NCBI RefSeq assembly: GCF_000407545.1
Contig: NZ_ASWH01000001.1
Span: 1,503,501-1,567,500 of the forward strand
Direction: 5' to 3'
From: Enterococcus gilvus ATCC BAA-350
GTDB taxonomy: Bacteria; Bacillota; Bacilli; Lactobacillales; Enterococcaceae
Length of the DNA stretch: 64,000 bases
Shown here: positions 1 to 8,713 of the stretch, in pieces
How positions within the stretch are numbered: the stretch's first letter is position 1
How the letters are laid out: every line of letters begins with the position of its first letter
Program-made: the position numbers and the translations under genes
The notes under the pieces: generated by a model
The model's input: the letters and a program-made list of their open reading frames with translations, nothing else
Database searches by the model: none
What the model was told of the DNA's origin: nothing

Positions 1-649
1 TCCTGTTGGATTAGAAAACTATGTTCGGACTTCGCTTCAAGTGACAAAAACACATTTATCATATCCTTTACATTTTGTCGAAATCAAAGAAGGGATAATT
101 TTCCAAGACAAGCAGTTTACAGTTGAAAGCATGCTGTTGGATCATGGCATTGACAGCTATGGGTTTCGAGTTAAGGAAGCCGATCATGAAGGTGTTTTAC
201 AAGTGGATAAATTGGTTGCGCTCGGTGTTCCTGCTGGACCTATTTATGGAAAAATAAAACGCGGTGAAAAAGTAACTATGCCAGATGGTACAACAATTGA
301 TGGAAGAGACTTTGTCGGTGAGGAAAAGAAGGGTCGAGTCGTAACGATTTTTGGCGATACCCGATTTATGACCCGATCTAGTGAATTTGCGAAAAACAGT
401 GATGTTATCGTTCACGAGAGTACATTCAATAAGAACGAAAGCAAATTGGCGCGCGCTTATTTTCACTCTACCACACAGCAGGCAGCTACCATTGCAAAAG
501 AAGCACACGCAAAAAAATTACTATTAACGCATATATCAGCTCGCTATTTAGCGAAAGAAGCGAAGGAATTAGAAGAAGAAGCAAGAGAAATTTTCCCAAA
601 CACCCAGATTGCGAAAGATTTTGATATCGTGGATGTTCCATTTTCATAA
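1..649 (+). CDS. rnz: Ribonuclease Z, C-terminal part (runs off left edge)
   Basis: The frame is open from the first bases (codons begin at base 2, reading P-V-G-L-E-N-Y), so the true start and the N-terminal HxHxDH zinc motif lie outside the window; the GTG at 41 is internal. RNase Z is the metallo-beta-lactamase-fold endonuclease that trims tRNA 3' ends. Visible family signatures are the GDTR segment (supplying a metal-bridging Asp), VIVHESTF and the C-terminal LTHISARY, whose His is a zinc ligand. About 215 residues of a protein of about 310 are present. It is followed 42 bp later by an SDR gene in the same direction, probably co-transcribed. Confidence 0.95.
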   Translation, partial: PVGLENYVRTSLQVTKTHLSYPLHFVEIKEGIIFQDKQFTVESMLLDHGIDSYGFRVKEADHEGVLQVDKLVALGVPAGPIYGKIKRGEKVTMPDGTTIDGRDFVGEEKKGRVVTIFGDTRFMTRSSEFAKNSDVIVHESTFNKNESKLARAYFHSTTQQAATIAKEAHAKKLLLTHISARYLAKEAKELEEEAREIFPNTQIAKDFDIVDVPFS

Positions 650-691
650 AAAAATAAAAAGGATTTTTCCTTACAGAAAGAAGGGACTTCA

Positions 692-1480
692 TTGGATTTA
701 ACAGATAAAGTAGTTGTTGTGACAGGCAGTTCTGCTGGCTTAGGAGAGCAAATTTGTTATGAAGCAGCAAAAAGAGGAGCAATTGTTGTTACCTGTGCTC
801 GCAGAATCAATCTTATCGGGCAAGTAAAAGAGCGATGCATTGAATTGAGTGGAAAAGAAGCTTTTGCATTTCAATTGGACATTGCTGATCCTGATAGTGT
901 AGAAGCAGTCATCGGAAAAATTTCTGAAGAAGTCGGAGATGTTGACGTGCTAGTTAATAATGCGGGCTTCGGACTATTTAATGATTTTGTTTCATTTGAT
1001 TTGGATGTGGCAAGGAAAATGTTTGAAGTAAATGTATTGGGCATGATGTACTTCACTCAAAAAATAGCTATTTCTATGGTTGATAATAAAAAGGGGCATA
1101 TCTTTAATGTTGCTTCCATGGCTGGTAAAATGGCCACACCAAAATCTACAGTATACTCTGCAACAAAATTTGCAGTTTTAGGTTTTTCGAATGCACTACG
1201 TTTGGAGTTGCGGCCTGAAAATGTGTATGTAACGACCATTAATCAAGGTCCGATCGCAACAGATTTTTTTGACAAAGCAGATCCAAGCGGCAGCTATTTA
1301 GAAAATTTGGGGAATATTGTTCTAGATCCTCAAAAATTAGCAAAAACTATCGTAAATAAAATGGGTAAGCCGACGCGTGAAATAAACCGACCATTCGTAA
1401 TGGCTGGGGGTAGTCGTTTCTATGATTTATTCCCGCATATAGGGGATTTATTAGCAGGTGGCCTATTCAATAGGAAGTAG
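692..1480 (+). CDS. Short-chain dehydrogenase/reductase (SDR)
   Basis: NAD(P)-dependent oxidoreductase of the classical SDR family; the substrate cannot be told from sequence. The TTG start is preceded by an AAGAAGGGA ribosome-binding site. Seen: the nucleotide-binding TGSSAGLG at residues 11-18, the structural NNAG near residue 90, and the catalytic YSATK (YxxxK) near residue 153, with a Ser in VASMAG upstream of it. At 262 residues it has normal SDR length. It lies between rnz and a LapA-domain gene, all co-directional with short gaps (8 bp to the next gene). The DltE/YqjQ-like branch is a plausible subfamily, but this is inference. Confidence 0.85.
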   Translation: MDLTDKVVVVTGSSAGLGEQICYEAAKRGAIVVTCARRINLIGQVKERCIELSGKEAFAFQLDIADPDSVEAVIGKISEEVGDVDVLVNNAGFGLFNDFVSFDLDVARKMFEVNVLGMMYFTQKIAISMVDNKKGHIFNVASMAGKMATPKSTVYSATKFAVLGFSNALRLELRPENVYVTTINQGPIATDFFDKADPSGSYLENLGNIVLDPQKLAKTIVNKMGKPTREINRPFVMAGGSRFYDLFPHIGDLLAGGLFNRK

Positions 1481-1488
1481 GAACGTAC

Positions 1489-1917
1489 ATGAGGAAACAG
1501 TGGAAAATTTTATTGGGCTTTATACTTGTACTACTGATCGTGATTTTTGCACTTTCCAATAGCCAAGAAGTGCCAGTGAATTTCTTAGTGAATAAAATCT
1601 ACTTGTCTCTTGTGTTAGTTATTATTGGCTCTGCTCTAATAGGTGCATTAGTTGTCTTATTGACATCTGGTGCCACGTTATTCCAACAACGCAAGGAAAT
1701 AAAACAGTTGAAAGAAACGATCCATTCTTATGAGACAGACAATGAGAAAAAGTTAGAAGAAGATAAGGCGTCTTTTAAACGGGAGCAAGAAAATGAAATT
1801 GCTGTAATGAAAGCAAATTATGAGACCCTTTTAAAAGAAAAGGACCAAGCCTTAGCAGAAAAAGAGAACACACTCACTGAAAAACGAGATGCTTCGCCCA
1901 TTGATTATTATGATTAA
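1489..1917 (+). CDS. LapA-domain (DUF1049) membrane protein
   Basis: Small protein (142 residues) with two membrane segments at about residues 7-24 and 38-62 joined by a short loop containing the family-typical NSQEVPVNFL, followed by a strongly charged Lys/Glu-rich helix from about 68 to 130 that should form a cytoplasmic coiled coil. This is the LapA/DUF1049 layout; in E. coli the relative LapA works with LapB in controlling lipopolysaccharide synthesis, a role that cannot apply to a Gram-positive cell, so the function here is unknown. It starts 8 bp after the SDR stop and ends at a terminator hairpin, closing the rnz operon. Confidence 0.75.
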   Translation: MRKQWKILLGFILVLLIVIFALSNSQEVPVNFLVNKIYLSLVLVIIGSALIGALVVLLTSGATLFQQRKEIKQLKETIHSYETDNEKKLEEDKASFKREQENEIAVMKANYETLLKEKDQALAEKENTLTEKRDASPIDYYD

Positions 1918-1919
1918 TA

Positions 1920-1963
1920 GAAGAGGACTTTAGTTTGAGAAAACTAAGGTCTTCTTCTCTTTC
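1920..1963 (+). terminator. Rho-independent terminator after the LapA-domain gene
   Basis: GAAGAGGACTTTAGTTT (1920-1936), loop GAGA, then AAACTAAGGTCTTCTTC (1941-1957): a 17-bp stem with G-U pairs, followed by a pyrimidine-rich tail. It overlaps the stop codon region of the preceding gene. Confidence 0.75.
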
Positions 1964-2010
1964 TTGTCGGATTCTTTTTTGCTATACTAATACGGTTGGG
2001 AAGTGATAGA

Positions 2011-4290
2011 GTGAAAAAATCAAGCTTTAATTGGCAGTTCAGAGATACGACACCTATTGATTCAGTTTTTCAAACTGAGATGTTGAATCAAGGATATAGT
2101 GAAACATTCGCTGAACTTTTATGGAATCGAAATATACGTACAGCAGAAGAATTCTCACAATTGATGAAAGTAAATATCGATGATTTGCATGACCCTTTTT
2201 TAATGCACGACATGGAGAGAGCTGTCGAGCGTATTCAAGCAGCCGTAATGGAAGAGCAAGCAATTTTAGTTTATGGTGATTATGATGCAGACGGGATTAC
2301 AAGTACGTCTATTATGGTAGAAGCGCTTGAAATGATTGGTGCAGACGTACATTATGTATTGCCAAATCGTTTTATTCACGGATATGGACCAAATAAATCT
2401 CTTTTTGAAGAAAAAATCAATGAGGGGATTCAATTAATCATTACCGTTGACAATGGCGTAGCTGGGAACGAAGCAATCGATTATGCCAATTCTAAAGGTG
2501 TTGACGTTATCGTTACCGATCATCACGAGTTGCCGCCTGTCCTTCCAGATGCGTATTGTATCATTCATCCCCGTTATCCAGAAGGACAATATCCATTTGG
2601 AGAACTTGCGGGAGCCGGGGTCGCTTTCAAGTTGGCGACTGCATTGTTGGAAGAAGTTCCTCTAGAAATGCTTGATTTAGTTACCATTGGTACTGTAGCA
2701 GATCTAGTCTCAATGACTGGTGAAAATCGGTTATTCGTTAAATTAGGCCTGCAAGCCATCAAACAGACACAGCGTTTAGGGTTGCTAGAGTTATTAAAAG
2801 TTAGCAGCGTTGATCTACAGAAGGTTGATGAGATGAGTATTGGTTTCAGCTTAGGGCCAAGGTTGAACGCCATTGGCCGGTTGGGTGACCCCAATCCTGC
2901 TGTAGAACTAATGACTACTTTTGACGAGGAAATTGCTCACACTCTAGCTGAAAAATTAGATAAAATCAATGATGAGAGAAAAGTAATCGTGCAAAAAACG
3001 ACGGCTGAAGCAACAGCATTAATCAATCCGGAGGATAAAGTCCATTTAATTGCTGCGAAAGGTTGGAATCCAGGCGTTTTAGGAATTGTCGCAGGCAACA
3101 TTTTAAAGCAAACCGGGCAGCCAACGATTATTTTATCCATTGATGAAAATGGTGTAGCTAAAGGATCAGGAAGAAGCATCGAAGCGTTGGATCTGTTTGG
3201 GATGTTAACTACAATGCGTTCTGAGTTTACTCATTTTGGAGGACACGCAGCAGCGGTGGGTTTAACTATGCCAGCTGATAGAATTCCCTCACTGCAAAAA
3301 TTGATGAACGATTATATCTTGGCTGAGCAGATAGATTTGAGTAAAGGATCTGAGTTGAAAATAGATGCTTCTCTTCCTATAGCAAAAATTTCTTTAGGTC
3401 TTGTAGAAGAACTAAAAAAATTGGCTCCTTTTGGCACGGATAATCCTGCCCCTCATTTTTTAGTGAATGGAAATGTGAGCTTTTTCAAACGCATAGGTAG
3501 CGAGCAGCAACATGTTAAATTCTCATTGAAAAATGAGGATAATCAATTAGATGCTATTGGATTTGGCTTTGGAGAAGAAGCTGAAGAGATACAGCAACCG
3601 GACACTCAATTTGTAGGGGATTTAGAAATCAATGAGTGGAATGGGCAGAAAAAAGTGCAACTCCGTTTAATTGATTTTGCTTCCGAAGGTACACAAGTAA
3701 TTGATCGACGTGCGAAATATACTTGGAATCAAAAAATTGATAGCGGTAAAGCTTTGTATCTGGCTTTTCAAAAGGAGAATCAGAAATTCTTTTCTAAAGA
3801 ATTGCAGCACTCAATTGTATTATACGATGCGACTATTGACTGGACTGACTACGATCAATTAATCGTACTTGATTGTCCTGATCATAAAGAACTTTTACAG
3901 GAAATCACGATTGCCGGACATTTTGAGCGAATTTACCTTTATCTTTATAGCTCAGATGAAGCATATTTAAATGGATTGCCAAGTCGTGAACAATTTGCAA
4001 AACTTTATCAATTTTTCCGAAAACAGCCTAAAGTCGATATTCGATTTAAATTGAAAAATGTTTCGAATTACTTAAGAATCCCAGAAAAATTATTAGTATT
4101 CATGATTCACGTGTTTTCTGAGTTGAAATTTGTTACAATAGACGACGGTGTTTTACAAATGGTCGAGTCTCCAGAAACTCGGGCTTTTGAAGAGAGTAAA
4201 ATTTATCAAAAACGCATGGCTCGAATTGATAGCGAAGAATTTTTATTGATGAATGATATTCAAACTATTAGAAATTGGCTGAAAGGCTAG
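2011..4290 (+). CDS. recJ: Single-stranded-DNA-specific exonuclease RecJ
   Basis: RecJ degrades single-stranded DNA 5' to 3' in recombination and repair. The DHH-family core is clear: DYDADG near residue 90 and VTDHHE near residue 170, both carrying manganese ligands, then the DHHA1 part with the GGHAAAVG motif near residue 410 and an OB-fold part. The extra C-terminal region (after about residue 560) is typical of Firmicute RecJ. I chose GTG 2011 rather than the in-frame TTG 1996 because GGGAAGTGA sits at ribosome-binding distance before it; length is then 759 residues. apt follows 14 bp later, as in many Lactobacillales. Confidence 0.93.
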   Translation: MKKSSFNWQFRDTTPIDSVFQTEMLNQGYSETFAELLWNRNIRTAEEFSQLMKVNIDDLHDPFLMHDMERAVERIQAAVMEEQAILVYGDYDADGITSTSIMVEALEMIGADVHYVLPNRFIHGYGPNKSLFEEKINEGIQLIITVDNGVAGNEAIDYANSKGVDVIVTDHHELPPVLPDAYCIIHPRYPEGQYPFGELAGAGVAFKLATALLEEVPLEMLDLVTIGTVADLVSMTGENRLFVKLGLQAIKQTQRLGLLELLKVSSVDLQKVDEMSIGFSLGPRLNAIGRLGDPNPAVELMTTFDEEIAHTLAEKLDKINDERKVIVQKTTAEATALINPEDKVHLIAAKGWNPGVLGIVAGNILKQTGQPTIILSIDENGVAKGSGRSIEALDLFGMLTTMRSEFTHFGGHAAAVGLTMPADRIPSLQKLMNDYILAEQIDLSKGSELKIDASLPIAKISLGLVEELKKLAPFGTDNPAPHFLVNGNVSFFKRIGSEQQHVKFSLKNEDNQLDAIGFGFGEEAEEIQQPDTQFVGDLEINEWNGQKKVQLRLIDFASEGTQVIDRRAKYTWNQKIDSGKALYLAFQKENQKFFSKELQHSIVLYDATIDWTDYDQLIVLDCPDHKELLQEITIAGHFERIYLYLYSSDEAYLNGLPSREQFAKLYQFFRKQPKVDIRFKLKNVSNYLRIPEKLLVFMIHVFSELKFVTIDDGVLQMVESPETRAFEESKIYQKRMARIDSEEFLLMNDIQTIRNWLKG

Positions 4291-4304
4291 GAGGAACAAC
4301 CGAA

Positions 4305-4817
4305 ATGAATTTGAAAGATTATATTGCTAGTATCCCAGACTATCCAAAGGAAGGGATTGTATTCCGTGATATTTCTCCACTCATGGCTGATGGCGAAGCA
4401 TATCGCGAAGCAACAAAACAAATCGTCAATTACGCAAAGGAAAAGCAAATCGATATGGTCGTCGGTCCAGAAGCTCGTGGATTTATCGTAGGATGTCCGG
4501 TAGCATTTGAATTAGGATTAGGATTTGCGCCAGTGCGTAAACCAGGTAAATTACCTCGTGAAGTAATCGAAGTTGAATACGAAAAAGAATACGGTACGGA
4601 TACTTTAACGATCCATAGCGACGCAATTAAGCCTGGCCAACGGGTATTGATCACTGATGATCTGTTAGCAACTGGAGGAACAATTAAAGCGACGATAGAA
4701 TTAGTAGAAAAGCTGGGCGGCATTGTTGTCGGGTGTGCCTTCTTAATTGAATTAGAAGGGTTACACGGGCGTGATAAAATCCAAGGATACGACATTTTAA
4801 CATTGATGGACTACTAA
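4305..4817 (+). CDS. apt: Adenine phosphoribosyltransferase
   Basis: Salvages adenine with PRPP to give AMP. The ATG at 4305 follows an AGGAGG ribosome-binding site and gives 170 residues, the usual Apt length; an upstream in-frame start at 4275 would overlap recJ and is unlikely. The PRPP-binding signature [13 protein letters not shown] lies near residues 120-132, and the N-terminus ([18 protein letters not shown]) is characteristic. Probably co-transcribed with recJ and followed by a strong terminator. Confidence 0.97.
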   Translation: MNLKDYIASIPDYPKEGIVFRDISPLMADGEAYREATKQIVNYAKEKQIDMVVGPEARGFIVGCPVAFELGLGFAPVRKPGKLPREVIEVEYEKEYGTDTLTIHSDAIKPGQRVLITDDLLATGGTIKATIELVEKLGGIVVGCAFLIELEGLHGRDKIQGYDILTLMDY

Positions 4818-4831
4818 AAAGAGTTAAATAG

Positions 4832-4887
4832 AAAAGAGGCTGCAGACAATGCTCTAATTTAGAACATTGTCTGCAGCCTCTTTTTAT
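4832..4887 (+). terminator. Rho-independent terminator of recJ-apt
   Basis: A 24-bp near-perfect stem (AAAAGAGGCTGCAGACAATG on the left, its complement on the right) with a 5-base loop, followed by TTTTTATT. The A-rich 5' side means it could also act on the opposite strand. Confidence 0.93.
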
Positions 4888-4889
4888 TA

Positions 4890-4928
4890 AATATCAAAAA
4901 AGCAGTTGGATGAAATACCCAACTGCTT
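4890..4928 (-). terminator. Rho-independent terminator of the SOS small-protein gene
   Basis: On the minus strand AAGCAGTTGG, a 9-base loop, CCAACTGCTT and then TTTTTGATAT: a 10-bp stem with a T-run, 11 bp after the gene's stop codon. Confidence 0.88.
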
Positions 4929-4938
4929 GAGTGAACGA

Positions 4939-5208
4939 TTAAGCTGACTTGTGATAACGATGATCGTACGTTACATAATAAAAATCCTCGGCAGGTTCTG
5001 TAGTGTAAAACTCTTCTTCCTCATTTTCCTCTTCAACGGAATGGTATTCCGCATAATGCTGAGCGTACTTTCGCTCGTCCCATAACATGAACCATACAAG
5101 GAACAAACCAGAAAAAATGACGATCGTAGCTAAAGACCCTAACTTACCAATCAATAAACCTAGTAACAATACAGCGATAATTAAACCAAATCTTCTTACT
5201 GCTTTCAT
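4939..5208 (-). CDS. Small membrane protein, predicted SOS-induced
   Basis: I do not recognise the family. The 89-residue product has a basic N-terminus (MKAVRRFG), a long hydrophobic stretch at about residues 7-42 that can form one long or two short membrane helices, then an acidic, tyrosine-rich tail (VEEENEEEEFYTTEPAEDFYY). The ATG at 5208 is preceded by GGAGTG at 7 bases; the TTG one codon upstream is less well placed. It sits head-to-tail after lexA and has its own promoter with one LexA box in the spacer and another just downstream. In Bacillus this neighbourhood holds the SOS division inhibitor yneA, but no LysM domain is present here, so equivalence is only a positional guess. Confidence 0.8.
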   Translation of the reverse strand: MKAVRRFGLIIAVLLLGLLIGKLGSLATIVIFSGLFLVWFMLWDERKYAQHYAEYHSVEEENEEEEFYTTEPAEDFYYVTYDHRYHKSA

Positions 5209-5234
5209 CAATAATCACTCCTATTATAAAAACG

Positions 5235-5248
5235 CGAACGTGTGTTTG
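5235..5248 (-). promoter_or_regulatory. LexA (SOS) box 2 of the small-protein gene
   Basis: CGAAC-GTGT-GTTTG on the plus strand, one base away from the CGAAC-N4-GTTCG Gram-positive LexA consensus. It lies at about the start of transcription of the minus-strand gene, where LexA would block the promoter. Confidence 0.72.
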
Positions 5249-5255
5249 TATATCT

Positions 5256-5284
5256 ATTATACGAATGTTTGTTCGTTTTGTAAA
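5256..5284 (-). promoter_or_regulatory. SigA promoter with LexA box in the spacer
   Basis: On the minus strand TTTACA (5284-5279), a 17-base spacer and TATAAT (5261-5256). The spacer contains CGAAC-AAAC-ATTCG (plus-strand 5262-5275), a LexA box with one mismatch. Near-consensus promoter elements with an operator between them predict tight repression and strong SOS induction. Confidence 0.85.
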
Positions 5285-5312
5285 GAAAAAAATAATCGGA
5301 AGTAAATTCCGA

Positions 5313-5936
5313 TTAATAAATATGGTTTCGATACAAACCGACAACTTTTCCAAGAATAGATACGTTATCGAAAATCAGAGGAGCCAACTCGTCATTTTCA
5401 GGTTGCAACCGAATATGATCAGCTTCCCGATAGAATCTTTTGCAGGTCGCTTCATTCTCATCCGTCATCGCAATCACGATCTCTCCATTTGTAGCTGAAG
5501 ATTGTTGTCTTACAATCACGTGATCTCCATCATAAATTCCAGCATTGATCATACTTTCACCACGGATAGTCAGCATGAACAAGCCGCCTTCTTCACTAGA
5601 AAGGTCTGGTGGAACAGGGAAGAAATCCGACGCTTCTTCGACTGCTAAAATGGGTTCACCAGCTGTTACAACACCTAACATAGGAATAACTTGCGGTGCT
5701 GCCCCGATTTTTTCTAATCCATTAATAGTTAACTCAATTGCTCTTGGCTTAGTGGGATCGCGCTGGATCCAGCCTTTTTTTTCTAACCTAGATAAATGGC
5801 CATGAACAGTAGAGGTAGACGAAAGATTCACAGCTTCTCCAATTTCTCTAACAGTGGGTGGGTACCCTTTATCTTCAACGCGTTCATGAATGAAACGTAA
5901 CACTTCTAATTGTTTTGTTTCCGTTCTTTTTGCCAA
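5313..5936 (-). CDS. lexA: SOS repressor LexA
   Basis: Represses SOS genes until RecA filaments trigger self-cleavage. Seen: N-terminal winged helix-turn-helix ([38 protein letters not shown]), the cleavage site Ala-Gly in VVTAGEPI, the catalytic Ser in [10 protein letters not shown] and the catalytic Lys in [10 protein letters not shown] prefer the TTG start at 5936 (AAGGTG six bases upstream) giving 207 residues; a GTG at 5945 in the same frame would overlap that ribosome-binding site. Its promoter region carries a LexA box, so it is autoregulated. It is divergent from ynzC. Confidence 0.95.
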   Translation of the reverse strand: MAKRTETKQLEVLRFIHERVEDKGYPPTVREIGEAVNLSSTSTVHGHLSRLEKKGWIQRDPTKPRAIELTINGLEKIGAAPQVIPMLGVVTAGEPILAVEEASDFFPVPPDLSSEEGGLFMLTIRGESMINAGIYDGDHVIVRQQSSATNGEIVIAMTDENEATCKRFYREADHIRLQPENDELAPLIFDNVSILGKVVGLYRNHIY

Positions 5937-5962
5937 TGCCCGCACCTTCTTTCGTTTTTTTT

Positions 5963-6002
5963 AGTGTAGCATAGTTATTCGAACAAATCAAACAAGCGTT
6001 CG
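5963..6002 (-). promoter_or_regulatory. lexA promoter and LexA box
   Basis: Minus strand TTGATT (5991-5986), 17-base spacer, TACACT (5968-5963). CGAAC-GCTT-GTTTG (plus 5989-6002, reverse complement) overlaps the -35 element and is a one-mismatch LexA box. It also lies about 36 bases upstream of the TATAAT (6038-6043) used by the divergent ynzC, so it could affect both directions. Confidence 0.8.
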
Positions 6003-6068
6003 TATTTGTTTACACTTTCAACTTCTTTTTTTTTATGTATAATTAAAGAGGGAAAAGAGGTGCGCAAA

Positions 6069-6311
6069 ATGATCAATGATGAAACAATTGCTAGAATCAA
6101 TGAATTATCAAAGAAAAAGAAAACGTCCGGTTTAACAGATGCAGAGGCACATGAACAGAAGGTTTTGCGGGAAGAATACATCGCTTCATTCCGTAGTGGA
6201 ATGCGCCATCACATCGAAGGAATGAAGGTTGTTGATCCAGAAGGCAACGATGTCACTCCAGAAAAATTAAAAAAGATTCAAAAAGAAAAAGGATTACACA
6301 ATAGAAAGTAA
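6069..6311 (+). CDS. ynzC: DUF896 protein YnzC
   Basis: An 80-residue, highly charged protein of the DUF896/YnzC family, known in B. subtilis as a member of the SOS yneA-yneB-ynzC operon divergent from lexA; its biochemical role is unknown. The helical N-terminus ([18 protein letters not shown]) and the segment [17 protein letters not shown] are family hallmarks. The ATG at 6069 follows AGAGGTG; an upstream in-frame start at 6006 would place the TATAAT box inside the gene. The divergent pairing with lexA, without yneA and yneB, is kept here. Confidence 0.9.
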   Translation: MINDETIARINELSKKKKTSGLTDAEAHEQKVLREEYIASFRSGMRHHIEGMKVVDPEGNDVTPEKLKKIQKEKGLHNRK

Positions 6312-6330
6312 ATCTTTTGTCAGTAAGTGA

Positions 6331-6359
6331 TTGAAAAGTCAAAATAAATCGGTTACAAT
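6331..6359 (+). promoter_or_regulatory. tkt promoter
   Basis: TTGAAA (6331-6336), 17-base spacer, TACAAT (6354-6359), 45 bases before the tkt start: a good SigA promoter. Confidence 0.75.
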
Positions 6360-6403
6360 GAATTTGTAATTAAAGTATTTATGACCAAAAAGGAGGAAGT
6401 AAT

Positions 6404-8398
6404 TTGTTCGACAAAATCGATCAACTAGGTGTAAACACAATCAGAACATTAAGTATTGAAGCAATCCAAAAAGCAAACTCAGGTCATCCAGGACTCCCCA
6501 TGGGTGCAGCCCCAATGGCTTATGCTCTATGGACAAAGCATTTGAATGTTAATCCAGCGACTTCATTAAATTGGGCAAATCGCGACCGGTTTATTCTATC
6601 TGCAGGTCATGGTTCGGCGATGTTGTATAGCTTATTACATCTTGCAGGATACAAAGTAACGATTGATGATTTAAAAAGTTTCCGTCAATGGGAAAGCAAA
6701 ACACCAGGGCATCCTGAATTCCTTCATACGGATGGTGTCGAAGCAACTTCAGGTCCTTTAGGTCAAGGTATTTCAACTTCTGTTGGGATGGCAATGGCTG
6801 AAGCTCATTTAGCAGCAACATACAATCGTGACAGTTTTGATGTGATGGATCACTATACCTACGCTTTGTGTGGAGATGGCGATCTAATGGAAGGCGTATC
6901 TGCTGAAGCAAGTTCTATGGCGGGACACATGAAATTAGGCAAATTGATCGTGTTATACGATTCAAACGATATCTCTTTAGATGGACCTACTTCAAAAGCC
7001 TTCACTGAAAATGTAGGTGCTCGCTATGAAGCTTATGGTTGGCAACATATCTTAGTAGAAGATGGAAATGATTTAGAAGCCATTTCCAAAGCGATTGATG
7101 AAGCGAAAGCTGAAACGGACAAACCGTCATTGGTCGAAATTAAAACAGTGATTGGATTTGGTTCTCCCAAAGAGGGTACATCTGCTGTTCATGGTGCGCC
7201 ACTTGGAGAAGACGGTATTAGTGTTGCAAAAGCTGTATACGGTTGGGAATATCCTGACTTTACGGTTCCCGAAGAAGTTTCAAATCGATTTAAAGAAGAA
7301 ATCAACGATAAGGGTGCGAAAGCAGAAGCTGATTGGAATGCGATGTTTGCAAACTATGAAAAAACTCATCCTGAGTTAGCGAAACAATTTAAAGCGGCTT
7401 TTGCTGGAGAACTTCCAGAAAACTGGGAAGCTTCATTACCAGTTTATGAAGAAGGAACTGCACAAGCTAGTCGTGTGTCCAGCAAAGATGCGATTCAAGC
7501 TATTTCAAAAGCTGTTCCGAATATTTGGGGTGGATCTGCTGATTTATCAGGTTCAAATAATACAACGATCGCTGATGAACCAGAGTTTCAACCAGGTTCT
7601 TATGAAGGCCGAAACATTTGGTTTGGTGTCCGTGAATTTGCAATGGCGAGCGCGATGAATGGCATTCATTTGCATGGAGGAACACGTATATATGGAGGAA
7701 CATTCTTCGTATTTACTGATTACTTGCGTCCGGCTGTTAGAATGTCAGCCATCCAAGGATTACCGGTTGTCTATGTGTTAACACATGATTCTGTGGCTGT
7801 CGGTGAAGACGGGCCTACACATGAACCAATCGAACAATTAGCAAGCGTTCGCTGTATGCCTAACGTACAAGTAATTCGTCCTGCTGACGGCAACGAAACT
7901 TCCGCTGCATGGATTCAAGCGTTAGAAACAAAGAATAAACCAACTATCTTAGTATTAAGTCGTCAAAATTTACCAGTCTTACCTAATAGTAAAGACATGG
8001 CTAAGGAAGGCGTAGCAAAAGGTGGTTATGTGATTTCTAAAGCTGAATCAGATACACCAGATGGTCTATTAATTGCTACCGGTTCTGAAGTGAACCTAGC
8101 TGTTCAAGCTCAAAAAGATCTTAAAGAGCAGGGCAAAGACGTTTCCGTTGTTTCTCTTCCAAGTTTTGATTTATTCGAAGCACAAGACGAAGCATACAAA
8201 GAATCTGTTTTACCTAAGGCAGTGAAAAAACGCGTAGCAATCGAAGCAGCTTCTCCATTCGGTTGGGAACGTTATATCGGATCGGAAGGTAAGATGATCG
8301 GTATTGATCATTTTGGAGCTTCTGCACCAGGAGACTATGTTTTAGAACAATTTGGATTCACTGTGGAAAATGTTGTGAATACTTTTAACAAACTTTAA
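6404..8398 (+). CDS. tkt: Transketolase
   Basis: Thiamine-diphosphate enzyme of the pentose phosphate pathway that moves two-carbon units between sugar phosphates. It starts with TTG after a strong AAGGAGGAAG site and is 664 residues, full family length. Seen: [18 protein letters not shown] near residue 26, the ThDP-binding [13 protein letters not shown] near 155, and the transketolase pyrimidine-domain segment with [20 protein letters not shown] near 465, plus a C-terminal domain. It is monocistronic, with its own promoter and a terminator 12 bp after the stop. Confidence 0.97.
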   Translation: MFDKIDQLGVNTIRTLSIEAIQKANSGHPGLPMGAAPMAYALWTKHLNVNPATSLNWANRDRFILSAGHGSAMLYSLLHLAGYKVTIDDLKSFRQWESKTPGHPEFLHTDGVEATSGPLGQGISTSVGMAMAEAHLAATYNRDSFDVMDHYTYALCGDGDLMEGVSAEASSMAGHMKLGKLIVLYDSNDISLDGPTSKAFTENVGARYEAYGWQHILVEDGNDLEAISKAIDEAKAETDKPSLVEIKTVIGFGSPKEGTSAVHGAPLGEDGISVAKAVYGWEYPDFTVPEEVSNRFKEEINDKGAKAEADWNAMFANYEKTHPELAKQFKAAFAGELPENWEASLPVYEEGTAQASRVSSKDAIQAISKAVPNIWGGSADLSGSNNTTIADEPEFQPGSYEGRNIWFGVREFAMASAMNGIHLHGGTRIYGGTFFVFTDYLRPAVRMSAIQGLPVVYVLTHDSVAVGEDGPTHEPIEQLASVRCMPNVQVIRPADGNETSAAWIQALETKNKPTILVLSRQNLPVLPNSKDMAKEGVAKGGYVISKAESDTPDGLLIATGSEVNLAVQAQKDLKEQGKDVSVVSLPSFDLFEAQDEAYKESVLPKAVKKRVAIEAASPFGWERYIGSEGKMIGIDHFGASAPGDYVLEQFGFTVENVVNTFNKL

Positions 8399-8409
8399 AA
8401 TTTAATTTG

Positions 8410-8447
8410 AAAAGGTTGAGGAGAATAATTTTCCTCAACCTTTTTTG
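8410..8447 (+). terminator. tkt terminator
   Basis: AAAAGGTTGAGG (8410-8421), 11-base loop, CCTCAACC and TTTTTT: a 12-bp stem with a T-run. Confidence 0.93.
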
Positions 8448-8630
8448 TGATCAGATTCTTCAGGTCTCTAGCTGTAAATTGTTTAACGGTAAGTTTAGCA
8501 TTCCAGAAGGGAAAGTAATAGTTTTACTAAAATAAAGTTTACATAATATTTTACTCGAACACTAATAATTAATGGCGGTTTCAATTTTTCGATACGTTCA
8601 ATAAAAATGTTTATTCGTGAGCAAATTTAT

Positions 8631-8682
8631 TTAGACAGAAATTAAATTCTGTTATACTGTCCTTGTGCAAAATATTGCAATT
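8631..8682 (+). promoter_or_regulatory. nox promoter with palindrome at the start site
   Basis: TTAGAC (8631-8636), 16-base spacer, TATACT (8653-8658). Just downstream, over the expected transcription start, is the perfect inverted repeat TGCAA-AATA-TTGCA (8667-8680) within TTGTGCAAAATATTGCAATT. The left half resembles the TTGTGA half-site of the redox repressor Rex, but the right half does not match well. The rest of the 265-bp gap before nox (8448-8630) is AT-rich and shows nothing I can name. Confidence 0.5.
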
Positions 8683-8713
8683 AAAAAATGATTCAAACGA
8701 AAGAGGGACGACA

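Noticed and set aside
5265..5805. Plus-strand open frames opposite lexA.
   Set aside because: They are shadows of lexA; the LexA product matches the family over its full length.
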